From Hyphomicrobiales bacterium (GTDB taxonomy: Bacteria > Pseudomonadota > Alphaproteobacteria > Rhizobiales > Rhizobiaceae), in the NCBI GenBank assembly GCA_026400435.1, contig JAPLOZ010000034.1, forward strand, positions 1 to 51,332: a stretch of DNA of 51,332 nt, read 5' to 3'. The notes below the pieces were generated by a model. The model searched no databases and had not been told where the DNA came from. It saw only the letters and a program-made list of their open reading frames with translations. The translations under genes and the position numbers were made by a program. Numbering within the stretch: the first letter of the stretch is position 1; each line of letters starts with the position of its first letter. Shown here in pieces: positions 7,916 through 16,774 of this stretch.

Positions 7916-9199
7916 GTGGTGTATGTGGTAGCAGCAAATCAGGTGGTGCGGATCGCGCTCGTCGCCCTGGCCGGCCATGGCATCGCCGTCGTTCTGTCAA
8001 TCCTGCTGGCGCGCCACATCGCAGTCAACGAATTCGAAGCCTATGTCGTTGCCGCATCGGCGTTCATCGTCATGGTGGCAATCGCGCCGCTCGGTATCGA
8101 CAAATACGCCGTCCGATTGCTGCCGGCCCTTGCGGTGCGCAGCGACTTCGCGGGCGTCAGCGGCTTCCTGCGGTTCGGCGTTCGGCGCGTGCTGATGTCG
8201 GCGGTGACAACCGCCGTCATCGTTGGCGTGATCGTCTGGTTCGCGCCTCGCGTCTCACCGGCGACGCGAGCCGCCCTGCTGGCAAGTTGCGCGTCGCTGC
8301 CTGCTGGCGCGCTGGCCTATTACGGCGTCGGCGTGCTGACCGCGTTCGGCCGCGAGGTCAAGGCGATGGCGGTTCTGCGGCTCATCGTGCCGTCGATCTC
8401 GCTGGCCGTTGTCTGGTTGCTGATCATTCTTCCCTTTGAAACGAGCGGCGCCATGGCGATCGCCGCCTGGGGCATTGCCTGGATCGTCGCCTTGGCCGTC
8501 CTTGTCGTCGAGATGCGACGCGTCCTGCCAGGCACGAGCCGGCTTGCCGAGCCGCATGAGGATGCCGCCGTCTGGTCGGCGGGCGCGTCCTCCTTCCTAG
8601 TGTATCGCGGCAGTGGCGCCATGCTTGGGCAGGTCAGCATCATCCTGCTCGACGCGCTGCATTCCTCGGCGTCGGCGGTCGGCGCCTATGGCGCGTCGCT
8701 GGCTATAACGGCCCCGGCAATCCTGGCGGTCACCGCCACAAATCGCGCCTATGCGCGGCCGCTATCGATCATTCTCGAGACGAAGGATGTCAAGGCGCTG
8801 CAAGAACTCAGGAAGGGCCGCCTGCGCTGGTTGATACCGACGATCGCCGCGTTCCTAACCTTGGCCATGATCGTTGCGCCTAGCCTGATGGGCTTGTTCG
8901 GGCCGGCCTATGTCGAGGAGGGCGTCATGCCGCTACGCATTCTGGCTGTCGCAGCAGCGCTTACGATGACGCTTTCTCTCGCGCCGACCTACGTGAAATA
9001 CACGCGGGACCGCAGGGTGGCGCTGACCGTGGTGGCGATCGCCGCAGCATTGCAACTCGTCCTGCTGCTGGTGCTTGTCCCGTCCTTCGGCGCGGCGGGC
9101 GCTGCGCTTGCCTATGCCGCCTCGATCGTCACGATGTATGGCATCTATACAGTGATCGCCTGGCGAGATCTCTCACGTCTACGGCAGCGTGGCCAGTAG
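7916..9199 (+). CDS. Polysaccharide flippase-like membrane protein (Wzx/MOP superfamily)
   Basis: About 427 residues with 12 or more hydrophobic segments form a multidrug/oligosaccharidyl-lipid/polysaccharide exporter-type protein. Members move lipid-linked sugar units across the inner membrane. The N-terminal half shows the usual ILLARHIAVNEFEAY pattern, where a short loop with aromatic and acidic residues links the first two helices. The C-terminal part has the typical FGAAGAALAYAASIVTMYGIY pair. No glycosyltransferase, polymerase or chain-length gene is nearby, so the exported glycan is unknown. The start is ambiguous: GTG at 7916, 7919 and 7925 are in frame and no good ribosome-binding site is visible. 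It could also be a member of the related lipid II flippase groups. Confidence 0.82.
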   Translation: MVYVVAANQVVRIALVALAGHGIAVVLSILLARHIAVNEFEAYVVAASAFIVMVAIAPLGIDKYAVRLLPALAVRSDFAGVSGFLRFGVRRVLMSAVTTAVIVGVIVWFAPRVSPATRAALLASCASLPAGALAYYGVGVLTAFGREVKAMAVLRLIVPSISLAVVWLLIILPFETSGAMAIAAWGIAWIVALAVLVVEMRRVLPGTSRLAEPHEDAAVWSAGASSFLVYRGSGAMLGQVSIILLDALHSSASAVGAYGASLAITAPAILAVTATNRAYARPLSIILETKDVKALQELRKGRLRWLIPTIAAFLTLAMIVAPSLMGLFGPAYVEEGVMPLRILAVAAALTMTLSLAPTYVKYTRDRRVALTVVAIAAALQLVLLLVLVPSFGAAGAALAYAASIVTMYGIYTVIAWRDLSRLRQRGQ

Positions 9200-9459
9200 A
9201 TCGCCGACCGTACCGATCACGGTGTCCTGGAAATATCCGCCCGACGGCGGCGGCAGGAGGCTGCCGTTCAGCACGCCGCCCGCGCCGCCAAAAAATGACC
9301 TCGATGATAATCGGTACGAGAAGATCCGCAGTAACACGACGGGTCTTCCGCTTGCCGGCGTCCCTGAGTGGCCGTACGAAGTGAAGAGACGGTCCAACGT
9401 TTTCTTGATATCGTCGGCTTGTGAATTTGGTGCGATCAAATCAGCCCTGGAGGGAAATC

Positions 9460-9765
9460 ATGCGTAGACATTTGCTGGCGACGTTCGGGCTCGGTCTTTC
9501 GCTGCTGATGCCGCTTGCCTTGCCGGCGCCCGCGCAAGCCGTATCGGTTAGCATCACGGTCGGCTCCAGCCTCAACAACGGCCGGGCGATCAGCTGCCGG
9601 GACGGCGAACGGCTGCTTCGCAACCGTGGCTTCAGCGACGTTCGACGCATCGATTGCCGTGGACGGTTTTTCATCTATCCCGCGCGCCGGGGCGGCCAAC
9701 GATTCGAGGTCGCGCTGAATTCTCACAATGGGCGCGTCGTCGACATGCGTCGCATCAGAAGATGA
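9460..9765 (+). CDS. Small secreted hypothetical protein
   Basis: This 101-residue protein has a clear Sec signal peptide (MRRHLLATFGLGLSLLMPLA, cleavage near AQA at about 27) and a basic mature part of about 74 residues. Two cysteines (SCRDGERLL and IDCRGRF) could form a disulfide in the periplasm. The pattern, with an N-terminal helix RDGERLLRNRGF and strands RFFIYPARR and RFEVALNSHNGRVV, resembles small PepSY-like periplasmic domains, but I cannot assign a family firmly. The start is supported by a GGAGGG ribosome-binding site five bases upstream. It is convergent with the SLC13 gene. The 260 bases upstream (9200-9459) hold no gene I can support. Confidence 0.72.
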   Translation: MRRHLLATFGLGLSLLMPLALPAPAQAVSVSITVGSSLNNGRAISCRDGERLLRNRGFSDVRRIDCRGRFFIYPARRGGQRFEVALNSHNGRVVDMRRIRR

Positions 9766-9775
9766 TCCGCTTCGC

Positions 9776-9805
9776 CTGATCTTGCCGGCACTGATCTTGC
9801 CTGCA
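9776..9805 (+). repeat. Tandem 15-base repeat between convergent genes
   Basis: Two copies of a 15-base unit (9776-9790 and 9791-9805) follow each other directly and differ at one base. Each starts with CTGATCTTGCC. They lie between the stop codons of the small secreted protein and the SLC13 gene. An AGATCAG at 9824-9830, inside the end of the SLC13 gene, is complementary to the start of the unit, so a weak hairpin could form. Confidence 0.6.
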
Positions 9806-9813
9806 TCCGGTCG

Positions 9814-11649
9814 TCAGAAGCGCCAGATCAGTGGAACGATGAATACCGACACGACGAAGAACCAGATCAGTAGCGGCAGGCCGAGCTTCCAGTAGTCGTT
9901 GAAGGCATAGCCGCCCGGCCCCATCACCATCAGGTTGGTCGGGGTGGCGATCGGGGTGATGAACGCGCCGGCGGCCGCCACCGCCGTGCTCATCAGCACC
10001 GGGCGCGGCGAGATGCCCATGGCCGTTGCCGCCGCCACTCCGATCGGGATGACGATCAGCGCGGTGGCGGTGTTGCTGATCAGCTGCCCCATAATGGCGG
10101 TCAGCAGAAACAGGCCGGCCAGCAAGGCGAGCGGACCGGCATCGCCGACCATGTCGACGAGGTACTCGGCCATCAGCTTCGCGGCACCTGTCTCGACCAT
10201 GGCGGTGGACAGCGGCATCATCGCGCCGACCAGGATCACCGTGGTCCAACTGATGGCGCGATAGGATTGCTCGACGTTCATGATCCCCGACAGGATGATC
10301 GCGCCGGCGGCGAGCAGGCCGGCGACCACGGGTGGCACAAGGCCTGTGGCCAGAAGGACGACCATCGCAAACAGGATGACGATGGCCTGCGTGGCGCCCG
10401 GCCCCATCGGCACCGCCTGGCGGCGCACCAGTTCGGGCGAGCTGACCACAAGCACGTCCGGATCGTCGAGATGGATGTCGAGCGCCTTCCAGGTACCTTG
10501 CAGCAGCATGGTGTCGCCAGCCTGCAGCACGATGCCGCCGGTCTCCTTGGCGGGGTTGTCGGCGACGATCTCGGCGCCGCCGCGCTGCACCGCCAGGATG
10601 ATCAGGTCACCGCTTTCGGTGGCCATGCCAGGAAACACCTTCTGGCCGACAAGGCCGGAGCGCGGCGGGACCACCACCTCGGCAAGGCCCGAATGCCGGT
10701 TGAACAGCGTCTCCTCGCCTTGCCCGGACGGCGTTTCCTCGCGGAACGCCAGATGCATGTCGGAGGCGAGCAGAGCCGCCGCCTCGGCATCGCCGCGCAG
10801 CAGCAGACGGTCGCCTTCGGCCATGGCCGGCCGGCGGATCGGGCTCGATGTTTCGCCGTCCTGGACGGAGACCAGCTGCAATCCGGGATAGCCGGCAAGG
10901 TCGATGGCCGAAGACGCCGCGCCGACATAGGGCGAGGTCGCGCGAACCCGCATCTGATAGACGCCGCTGGCCAGGCCATATTGCTCGACCAGCGTCCTGG
11001 CATGGCGGCTGAAGTCGGCGGGCATCGTTGCGCCGTTGCGCTCCGGCAGGAGCCGTTGCCCGAACAGCACGATGATCGCCATCGTGCCAGCCAGCAGCGG
11101 CACGCCGACGAGGGCGAACTCGAAGAAGCCGAAACCGCCGACTCCTGCATCGCTCGCGGCCTCCGAGACCAGCACGTTCACCGGCGTGCCGGTCAGCGCC
11201 AGCATCGAACCGGCATGCGCCGAGAACACCAGCGGCATCAGCAGCTGCGACGAGTTGCGCTTCAGCCGCACCGCCGTCACCACCACCACCGGCAGCAACG
11301 CGGCGACCGCGCCGTTGACACTGATCAGCGCGGTGAGCAGCGACACCAGCAAGCTGGTCAGCAGCAGAAGCCGGGTTCGGCTTTCCTCGCCGGCGCCGCG
11401 GATCAGCAGTTGTCCGGCCCAGGCCGTGACGCCCGTGACCTCAAGTCCGGAGCTGACGACGAACAGCGACGCGATGAAGATGACGGCGGGATCGCCGAGG
11501 CCGCCAAGCGATTGGCCGAGCGTCAGCACGCCTGTCGCCCAGAGCGCCAGCGCGACGCCCATTGCCACCAGGACGACCGGAATCCTGTTCCAGACGAACA
11601 GCACGACGGAGACGGCGATGATGATGGCTGTGTAGGCTATGGGGCTCAA
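9814..11649 (-). CDS. SLC13/DASS-family permease with two RCK_C (TrkA-C) domains
   Basis: This 611-residue inner-membrane transporter is of the divalent anion:Na+ symporter type. Membrane helices fill about 1-205 and 410-611. Between them sit two soluble RCK_C domains at about 230-295 and 330-400, which in related proteins bind small ligands and gate transport. Two family signatures are present: TGTPVN at about 153-158 and the matching ATPTN near the C-terminus, together with ISNTATAL. Known members carry sulfate, citrate or other dicarboxylates; the substrate cannot be told from sequence. It is the third gene of a minus-strand set behind the AbgT transporter and the M20 peptidase, with 59 bases between the peptidase stop and this start. 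Confidence 0.9.
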   Translation of the reverse strand: MSPIAYTAIIIAVSVVLFVWNRIPVVLVAMGVALALWATGVLTLGQSLGGLGDPAVIFIASLFVVSSGLEVTGVTAWAGQLLIRGAGEESRTRLLLLTSLLVSLLTALISVNGAVAALLPVVVVTAVRLKRNSSQLLMPLVFSAHAGSMLALTGTPVNVLVSEAASDAGVGGFGFFEFALVGVPLLAGTMAIIVLFGQRLLPERNGATMPADFSRHARTLVEQYGLASGVYQMRVRATSPYVGAASSAIDLAGYPGLQLVSVQDGETSSPIRRPAMAEGDRLLLRGDAEAAALLASDMHLAFREETPSGQGEETLFNRHSGLAEVVVPPRSGLVGQKVFPGMATESGDLIILAVQRGGAEIVADNPAKETGGIVLQAGDTMLLQGTWKALDIHLDDPDVLVVSSPELVRRQAVPMGPGATQAIVILFAMVVLLATGLVPPVVAGLLAAGAIILSGIMNVEQSYRAISWTTVILVGAMMPLSTAMVETGAAKLMAEYLVDMVGDAGPLALLAGLFLLTAIMGQLISNTATALIVIPIGVAAATAMGISPRPVLMSTAVAAAGAFITPIATPTNLMVMGPGGYAFNDYWKLGLPLLIWFFVVSVFIVPLIWRF

Positions 11650-11708
11650 TCGCTCACTTCCTCATTGGGCCACCGGGGCCTTGACGCCGCCCGCTGCGGC
11701 GCAACCGG

Positions 11709-12911
11709 CTAGTCCTCGAGCGTCGCCATGAGCACGCCGATGCGGCAGCCCTTCTCGAACTCGGGGAGGTTCACATATTCCTTGACGGTGTGGATCTCAG
11801 CCTGGCCGGCGCCGATGGTAATCGTGGGAATGCCGTGCTTGTCCAGCCAGTTGGCATCCAGTCCGCCGTTGGAGAACATCAGGTTCGGCTCGATGCCCAG
11901 CATCTTCAGCGCCTTGGTGGCGCGCTTGACGATCGGCGTGTCGTCTTCCAGCTTGAAGGGCGGGTAAGACTTTACATGGCTGAATTTTACCTCCGCGGTG
12001 TCGCCCTCGTGGTCGACCACGGCTGCCTTCGCCTTGGCGAAGGCGTTGCGGTAGCCCTCGGCGATCTCTGCCGCGAAAGCCGATTCGGGGCTGCGCGCCT
12101 CGCCCCTGATAAAGGCGTAGTCGGTGACGACGTTGGTGGCGTCGCCGGCTGGCTTGCCGTCCTTGCCGCCAAAGATGCCGACATTGCTGGTGCCCCGGCC
12201 GTTCGGCTTCACCACCTTGCCGAACCAGCCTGCGTTGCGCGCCTCGGCCAGAGCCACGGCGCCGACCATCGTCGCCGAGATGCCGCGCTCGGGCGCCACG
12301 CCGGCGTGCGAGGCTCGGCCGGTGATCTCGACGTCCCAGTTCTCCTGGCCGACCGCGCCGATGATCAGGTCCGAGGCCGACTGGCCGTCGACATTGATGC
12401 ACATCACCGCGCCGCCGAGTTCGGCGGGGTTGAGCTCACGGGCGCCATGCAGGCCGCTTTCCTCGCGGACGGTGAACAGCAAGGTGATCGGCGGATGCGG
12501 CAGCTTGTGCTTGATCAGCGTCTCGGCAACGACCACGAGAACCGCGACCCCGGTGCGGGCATCGCCGCCAAGGGCGGTGGTTCCGTCCGACACGATGCGG
12601 TCGCCTTCGCGCCGCGGCTTGGCCCCAGCGCACAACGGCACGGTGTCGAGGTGCGTCGAGAACAGCAGCCGCGGCCCCGACCGCGTACCGGGCAGGTCGA
12701 CGATGAGATTGCCGGTCTCGGTCGGCAGCGGGATGCGCGTGTTGGCGTCGTCGAAGCGGATGGCCGAGGCCGGCACGCCGACCTTCTGCAGCGCGTCCGA
12801 GACGGCCGCCGCGATGTTGGCCTCGTGGCCGGTGACGCCTTCGACCGAAAGGAACCGCATCAGATGCGCTTCTGCCGCGGCGACGTCGAGGTGCTGGGAA
12901 GCATTGCTCAT
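11709..12911 (-). CDS. M20-family metallopeptidase (peptidase T-like)
   Basis: This 400-residue protein is a two-zinc M20 amino- or carboxypeptidase that acts in the cytoplasm. The metal ligands and catalytic residues are all visible: His87 and Asp89 in STHLDT, bridging Asp117 in GGDARTG, and the catalytic Glu150 with Glu151 in REESG. A later GRASHAGV motif supplies the dimerisation-domain histidine. The start ATG has a GGAG site seven bases upstream; an in-frame extension to 13040 lies inside the neighbouring transporter gene and is rejected. It follows the AbgT-family transporter gene by 52 bases, and the pair recalls the abgAB-abgT arrangement for p-aminobenzoyl-glutamate use, though this peptidase is closer to peptidase T than to AbgA or AbgB. 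Confidence 0.9.
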   Translation of the reverse strand: MSNASQHLDVAAAEAHLMRFLSVEGVTGHEANIAAAVSDALQKVGVPASAIRFDDANTRIPLPTETGNLIVDLPGTRSGPRLLFSTHLDTVPLCAGAKPRREGDRIVSDGTTALGGDARTGVAVLVVVAETLIKHKLPHPPITLLFTVREESGLHGARELNPAELGGAVMCINVDGQSASDLIIGAVGQENWDVEITGRASHAGVAPERGISATMVGAVALAEARNAGWFGKVVKPNGRGTSNVGIFGGKDGKPAGDATNVVTDYAFIRGEARSPESAFAAEIAEGYRNAFAKAKAAVVDHEGDTAEVKFSHVKSYPPFKLEDDTPIVKRATKALKMLGIEPNLMFSNGGLDANWLDKHGIPTITIGAGQAEIHTVKEYVNLPEFEKGCRIGVLMATLED

Positions 12912-12963
12912 GGTTTTACTCCGAACGAATGGTCTTATTTCGTTGCAGCTTGCCGGCCGACGA

Positions 12964-14514
12964 TCACAGACCCCAGGGCAAGCCGAGCATCTGCCAGACC
13001 GCAAACAGCCCGGTCCACAGCACGAACATCCACAAGACATAGGGCAGCATCAGTGAGACCAGCGTGCCGACGCCCGCCGACTTGTCGTATCTCTGGGCGA
13101 AGCCAACGACCAGCGCAAAATAGGCGTTGAGCGGGGTAATGGCGTTCATCGGCGAGTCGCCGACGCGGTACGCCGCCAGCACCGCTTCCGGCTCGACGCC
13201 GAGCTTCATCAGCAGCGGCACGAACACCGGCGCGAAGATCGCCCATTTGGCGATCGCGCCGGTCAGCAGCAGGTCGATGATGGCGACGACGACGATGAAG
13301 CCTAGCAGCAGCGCCAGCGGCCCGACATTGGCGGACTGCAGCACGCCCGACAGGCTCAGCGCCATCACCGTGCCGATATTGGTGTAGGTGAAGTAGGCGA
13401 CGAACTGGCTGAGCACGAAGAACAGGAAGATCGTGCCGCCCATGTTCCTGATCGACTTCTCGATTGCCCCGATCACTTCGGTCAGGGTGCGCAAGGTGCC
13501 GGCGCCGATGCCGTAGCACCAGCCGGTGACCAGGAACAACAGCATGATCAGCGCGATCAGGCCGTTCATGAACGGCGAGTTGCCGATCAGTTCGCCCGTG
13601 GTCGGATTGCGCAGCGGCGCGCCGGACGGCAGCGTCAAAAGCAGGAACACCACGGCCAGGCCGATCAGCCCGTAAAGGGCAAAGCGAAGCCCGCGCGATT
13701 CCTGGTCGGAGAGGTTGGCGCCGACGTCCTTGCCGGCGCTCTCGGACGATTTGTCCGGCTTGTAGGCGCCAAGCCGCGGCTCGATCATCCGGTCCGTAAT
13801 GAAGGCGATGATCACCGTCAGGAACAGTACCGAGGCGATGGAGAACCAGAGGTTCGACGCCAAGCCGATCGTCCGGTTGGGATCGACAAGCGCTGCCGCG
13901 TCGTTGGTGAATTCGACCAGCACGGCATCGAGCGGCTTGATCAGCATGTTGACCGTGAAGGCGCCGGCCACCGCGGCGAAGCCCAGCGCCAGGCCGGCCA
14001 GGGGATGCCGGCCGACCGCCAGATAGGCGACGCCGGCGAGCGGGATCAGCACGAGGTAGCCGGCATCCGCCGCGATCGAGGCCAGGATGCCGACAAAGGA
14101 CAGGATGTAGGTCAGGGCCCAGCGCGGCGACACCAGGACAAGCTTGCGGATTAGCGCCGTGACCAGTCCGGACTCTTCCGCGACGCCGGCGCCGATCATC
14201 GCGGCGATCATCAGGCCGACCGCCGTGAAACTCATGAAGTTGGGCACCAGAGACGAATACATGAAGCGGATGCCCTCGATATTCAGCAGGCTGCGGATCG
14301 CCGTGCTGGCCTGCTCGACCTCGTGAGTGTCGGGATTGATGCGCTCGTAGGTGACGGAGGCGCCAAACAGCCCCATCACCGCCGACAGCACGATGACGAT
14401 GCCGATCAGGATGAGAAAGATAACGACCGGATGCGGCACCATGTTGCCGACCCGCTCGATGCCGTCGAGCAGCCGCTGCATCGTGGTCTTCGGCGCGGTG
14501 TTTGCAGTAGCCAT
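12964..14514 (-). CDS. AbgT-family transporter
   Basis: This 516-residue polytopic membrane protein belongs to the AbgT family. Escherichia coli AbgT imports p-aminobenzoyl-glutamate and other members export sulfonamide-like antimetabolites. The family pattern is clear: an N-terminal VPHPVVIFLILI helix, the reentrant region near VPNFMSFTAVGLMI, the TYTNIGTVMA segment, and GDSPMNAITPLNAYF near the end. The start ATG is preceded by GAGGGGAA about seven bases upstream. It is the first gene of a minus-strand group with an M20 peptidase and an SLC13 permease. Import of an acyl-glutamate or peptide followed by hydrolysis is the simplest reading of this order. Efflux is the alternative. Confidence 0.92.
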   Translation of the reverse strand: MATANTAPKTTMQRLLDGIERVGNMVPHPVVIFLILIGIVIVLSAVMGLFGASVTYERINPDTHEVEQASTAIRSLLNIEGIRFMYSSLVPNFMSFTAVGLMIAAMIGAGVAEESGLVTALIRKLVLVSPRWALTYILSFVGILASIAADAGYLVLIPLAGVAYLAVGRHPLAGLALGFAAVAGAFTVNMLIKPLDAVLVEFTNDAAALVDPNRTIGLASNLWFSIASVLFLTVIIAFITDRMIEPRLGAYKPDKSSESAGKDVGANLSDQESRGLRFALYGLIGLAVVFLLLTLPSGAPLRNPTTGELIGNSPFMNGLIALIMLLFLVTGWCYGIGAGTLRTLTEVIGAIEKSIRNMGGTIFLFFVLSQFVAYFTYTNIGTVMALSLSGVLQSANVGPLALLLGFIVVVAIIDLLLTGAIAKWAIFAPVFVPLLMKLGVEPEAVLAAYRVGDSPMNAITPLNAYFALVVGFAQRYDKSAGVGTLVSLMLPYVLWMFVLWTGLFAVWQMLGLPWGL

Positions 14515-14984
14515 GGCCGTTCCCCTCAAAATTCGCAACTTCCGCCCCAACACGGCGCAAGCCAAGCTTAGACCAGCCAACATCTCGGCCAAGCCAAGTC
14601 CGGACAGTAGTCCAATGCACTTCGCGGTCAATAAGAACGGGGAGGAATTGGCCATCGCCTCTCCGACATTGGGGCACGACGGCTGCCGAGGCAGCTAACC
14701 GGACAGTGCGGTAAAGGGGTTGCATTGACCGCGCGGAACCAGTTAGCTCGAGCTCAACGCAATAAAAGGGGTCAGACTTCGTGGCTGCGAGGACCCGGTG
14801 CGGCCGGCTACGACGGCAGGAACTCAGTTTAGCTCAGGCGCGGTCAACGGCTGGGCCAAGGACTCGATACGATGCGCAATGGCGTCCGTTCCTTCTCCCG
14901 TGAGCAAGAGCCAAGAGTCCTCAACCAAGAGGTGCGCGGATTGCACGGATATGAGCGAGCTGCGATCAACGGCATGGCACCCGC
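14515..14984. other. 470-base divergent intergenic region
   Basis: This gap separates the minus-strand AbgT group from the plus-strand beta-helix protein and should hold both promoters. No coding frame in it looks real. A perfect ten-base palindrome AGCTCGAGCT lies at about 14744-14753, about 230 bases before the plus-strand gene. I could not fix a convincing -35/-10 pair for either side. Confidence 0.4.
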
Positions 14985-16712
14985 ATGAACGAGTTCGCTC
15001 CGGGATCCGGACCGGCCTTCGTTCCTGTGCCCGGCCTCGAAGACTTCCAACCACTCAACGCCGCCGAAGCCAAGATCGTCGCCAATCTGCGGTCGGGCGA
15101 CTTCGACCGGCTCGGTGACGGCTCGAGGCCGGACAAGGACGACCCGGCGCGTACCGTGCGCGCCGAGCTGCTGCGCGTCCTGATCCTCGGCGGCCTCGAC
15201 AGCTTCCGCATGCATGAGAAGGGTCTCAGCGTCAGTGGCGCTTGCATTGTCGGCGTCCTCGACCTCGAGGGCTGCCGCATCCCACGCGACATCCGCCTAA
15301 AGGATTGCCTCTTCGACGCCTCCCCCGTGCTGCGCTCGGCCATCATCGATAATCTGTTCCTCGATGGCTCGGCCTTGCCTGGCCTGCAGGCGGACCGGCT
15401 CGAAGCCCGTGGCGGCCTCTCGATCCGCGGTTCGACTGTCACGGACGTGATCCGCCTTGCCGGAGCCCGGCTAGGCGGCAACATCGAGGCCGACGGCGCA
15501 ACCATCTCGGCGCCTGACGGCGTGGCAATAAATGCCGAGGGTCTGGAAGCCAGGGGCGGCGTCCTGCTGCGCGGCGCCGACATACGCGGAGGCGTCAATC
15601 TGTCTTCGGCGCGGCTCGGCGCGGACGTCAATGCGGTTGGCGCGAAGATCGAGCGGCCGGGCGCGGTCGCGGTCGATGGCGACGGCATCGTCGTGCAAGG
15701 CGACTTGGCCTTGCGTGGCGTGGCGATCAACGGCGAAGTGCGCATGCGCGGCGCCAATTTCGGCGGCGAGATCGACTGCACGGCGGCCACGCTTTCCGAG
15801 CCGGAGGGATATTCGCTGCGGCTCAACGGCGCCCGGGTCAATGGCGCGTTCTTCCTCCGGCAGGGCGCGACGATCCGCGGAACGCTCGACCTGACCGCCA
15901 CGGAAATCGGCGCGATCGACGACGACCAGGCATGCTGGCCGCGGAAGGGTGACCTGCTGCTCAATCGTTGCCGATACGGCGCGTTCATCGGCGGCCCAGT
16001 CGATGCGGCGAGCCGGCTCGACTGGCTGTCCCGCCAGGTGCCGGAGCGCTGGAAGGAACATTTCTGGCCTCAGCCATACGAGCAGCTTGCATCGGTGCTT
16101 GGCGAGATGGGCCATAACGAGGACGCCCGCGCGGTCCTTATAGCCAAGGAACGGCTTCAACGGCGGGCAAGGCGGGCGCGGGCGAAAAACCCCTTTCTGC
16201 ACGCTGCGCTGGCCGCGACCGACGGCGTCTTGGCTGTGACCGTGCGCTATGGACGCCAACCGCTGCTCGCCCTGCTCTGGCTCTGCCTGTTCTGGGCAAT
16301 CGGCGTGCTCCTGTTCGGTTCCGCCCAGCGCAATGGCGCTTTGAAGCCCAACAGTCCGGTGGTGCTGCGCTCGCCCGAATGGACAATGTGCGGACTGGAG
16401 CAGGCGCAGAGCCGCTACATGCCGTCAACCGGCCAGGTCATGCCGGGACGCGCGCTGGCCGGGCAGAACCAGCTCACCTGTTTCCTCAGCCAGCCGGAAG
16501 CTTCGAGCTACCCGGAATTCAATCCGTGGATGTACTCGCTGGATGCCCTGCTGCCGGTCCTCGAGATCGGGCAGAAGCAATATTGGCGGCCCGATCCGAC
16601 CAAACCCAACGGCAACATCACCCTGAATTACTACTATTTCCAGTCGGTTGTCGGTTGGGCCTTGAGCCTTCTGGCGGTCGCCGGCTTCTCCGGGCTCGTC
16701 AAATCGCGATAA
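14985..16712 (+). CDS. Membrane-anchored beta-helix-like repeat protein
   Basis: The 575-residue protein has three parts. Residues 1-75 are mixed. Residues about 80-335 form imperfect repeats with small and acidic residues in a pattern like GAxLGGxIxAxGAxI, consistent with a right-handed beta-helix of the pentapeptide or polymer-forming kind. Residues about 345-575 carry two hydrophobic segments (about 426-446 and 553-571) around a soluble loop with FNPWMYSLDALLPVLEIGQ, a pore-loop-like motif seen at the end of pentapeptide-repeat ion-channel-like proteins. Similar proteins are often labelled membrane-associated oxidoreductase, but I see no cofactor site and give no function. The lipoprotein hydrolase gene starts 62 bases downstream and is probably co-transcribed. 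Confidence 0.82.
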   Translation: MNEFAPGSGPAFVPVPGLEDFQPLNAAEAKIVANLRSGDFDRLGDGSRPDKDDPARTVRAELLRVLILGGLDSFRMHEKGLSVSGACIVGVLDLEGCRIPRDIRLKDCLFDASPVLRSAIIDNLFLDGSALPGLQADRLEARGGLSIRGSTVTDVIRLAGARLGGNIEADGATISAPDGVAINAEGLEARGGVLLRGADIRGGVNLSSARLGADVNAVGAKIERPGAVAVDGDGIVVQGDLALRGVAINGEVRMRGANFGGEIDCTAATLSEPEGYSLRLNGARVNGAFFLRQGATIRGTLDLTATEIGAIDDDQACWPRKGDLLLNRCRYGAFIGGPVDAASRLDWLSRQVPERWKEHFWPQPYEQLASVLGEMGHNEDARAVLIAKERLQRRARRARAKNPFLHAALAATDGVLAVTVRYGRQPLLALLWLCLFWAIGVLLFGSAQRNGALKPNSPVVLRSPEWTMCGLEQAQSRYMPSTGQVMPGRALAGQNQLTCFLSQPEASSYPEFNPWMYSLDALLPVLEIGQKQYWRPDPTKPNGNITLNYYYFQSVVGWALSLLAVAGFSGLVKSR

Positions 16713-16774
16713 GTTGCCGGTTGCCGCGGAGCGGTTTTGCTGCTTCAACCACCCGAGAATCCGCAGGGTTGGAC

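Noticed and set aside
9179..9439. 86-codon minus-strand frame before the small secreted protein
   Set aside because: Composition is mixed, no family was recognised, and it has no clear ribosome-binding site. It may be a remnant, but I cannot support it as a gene.
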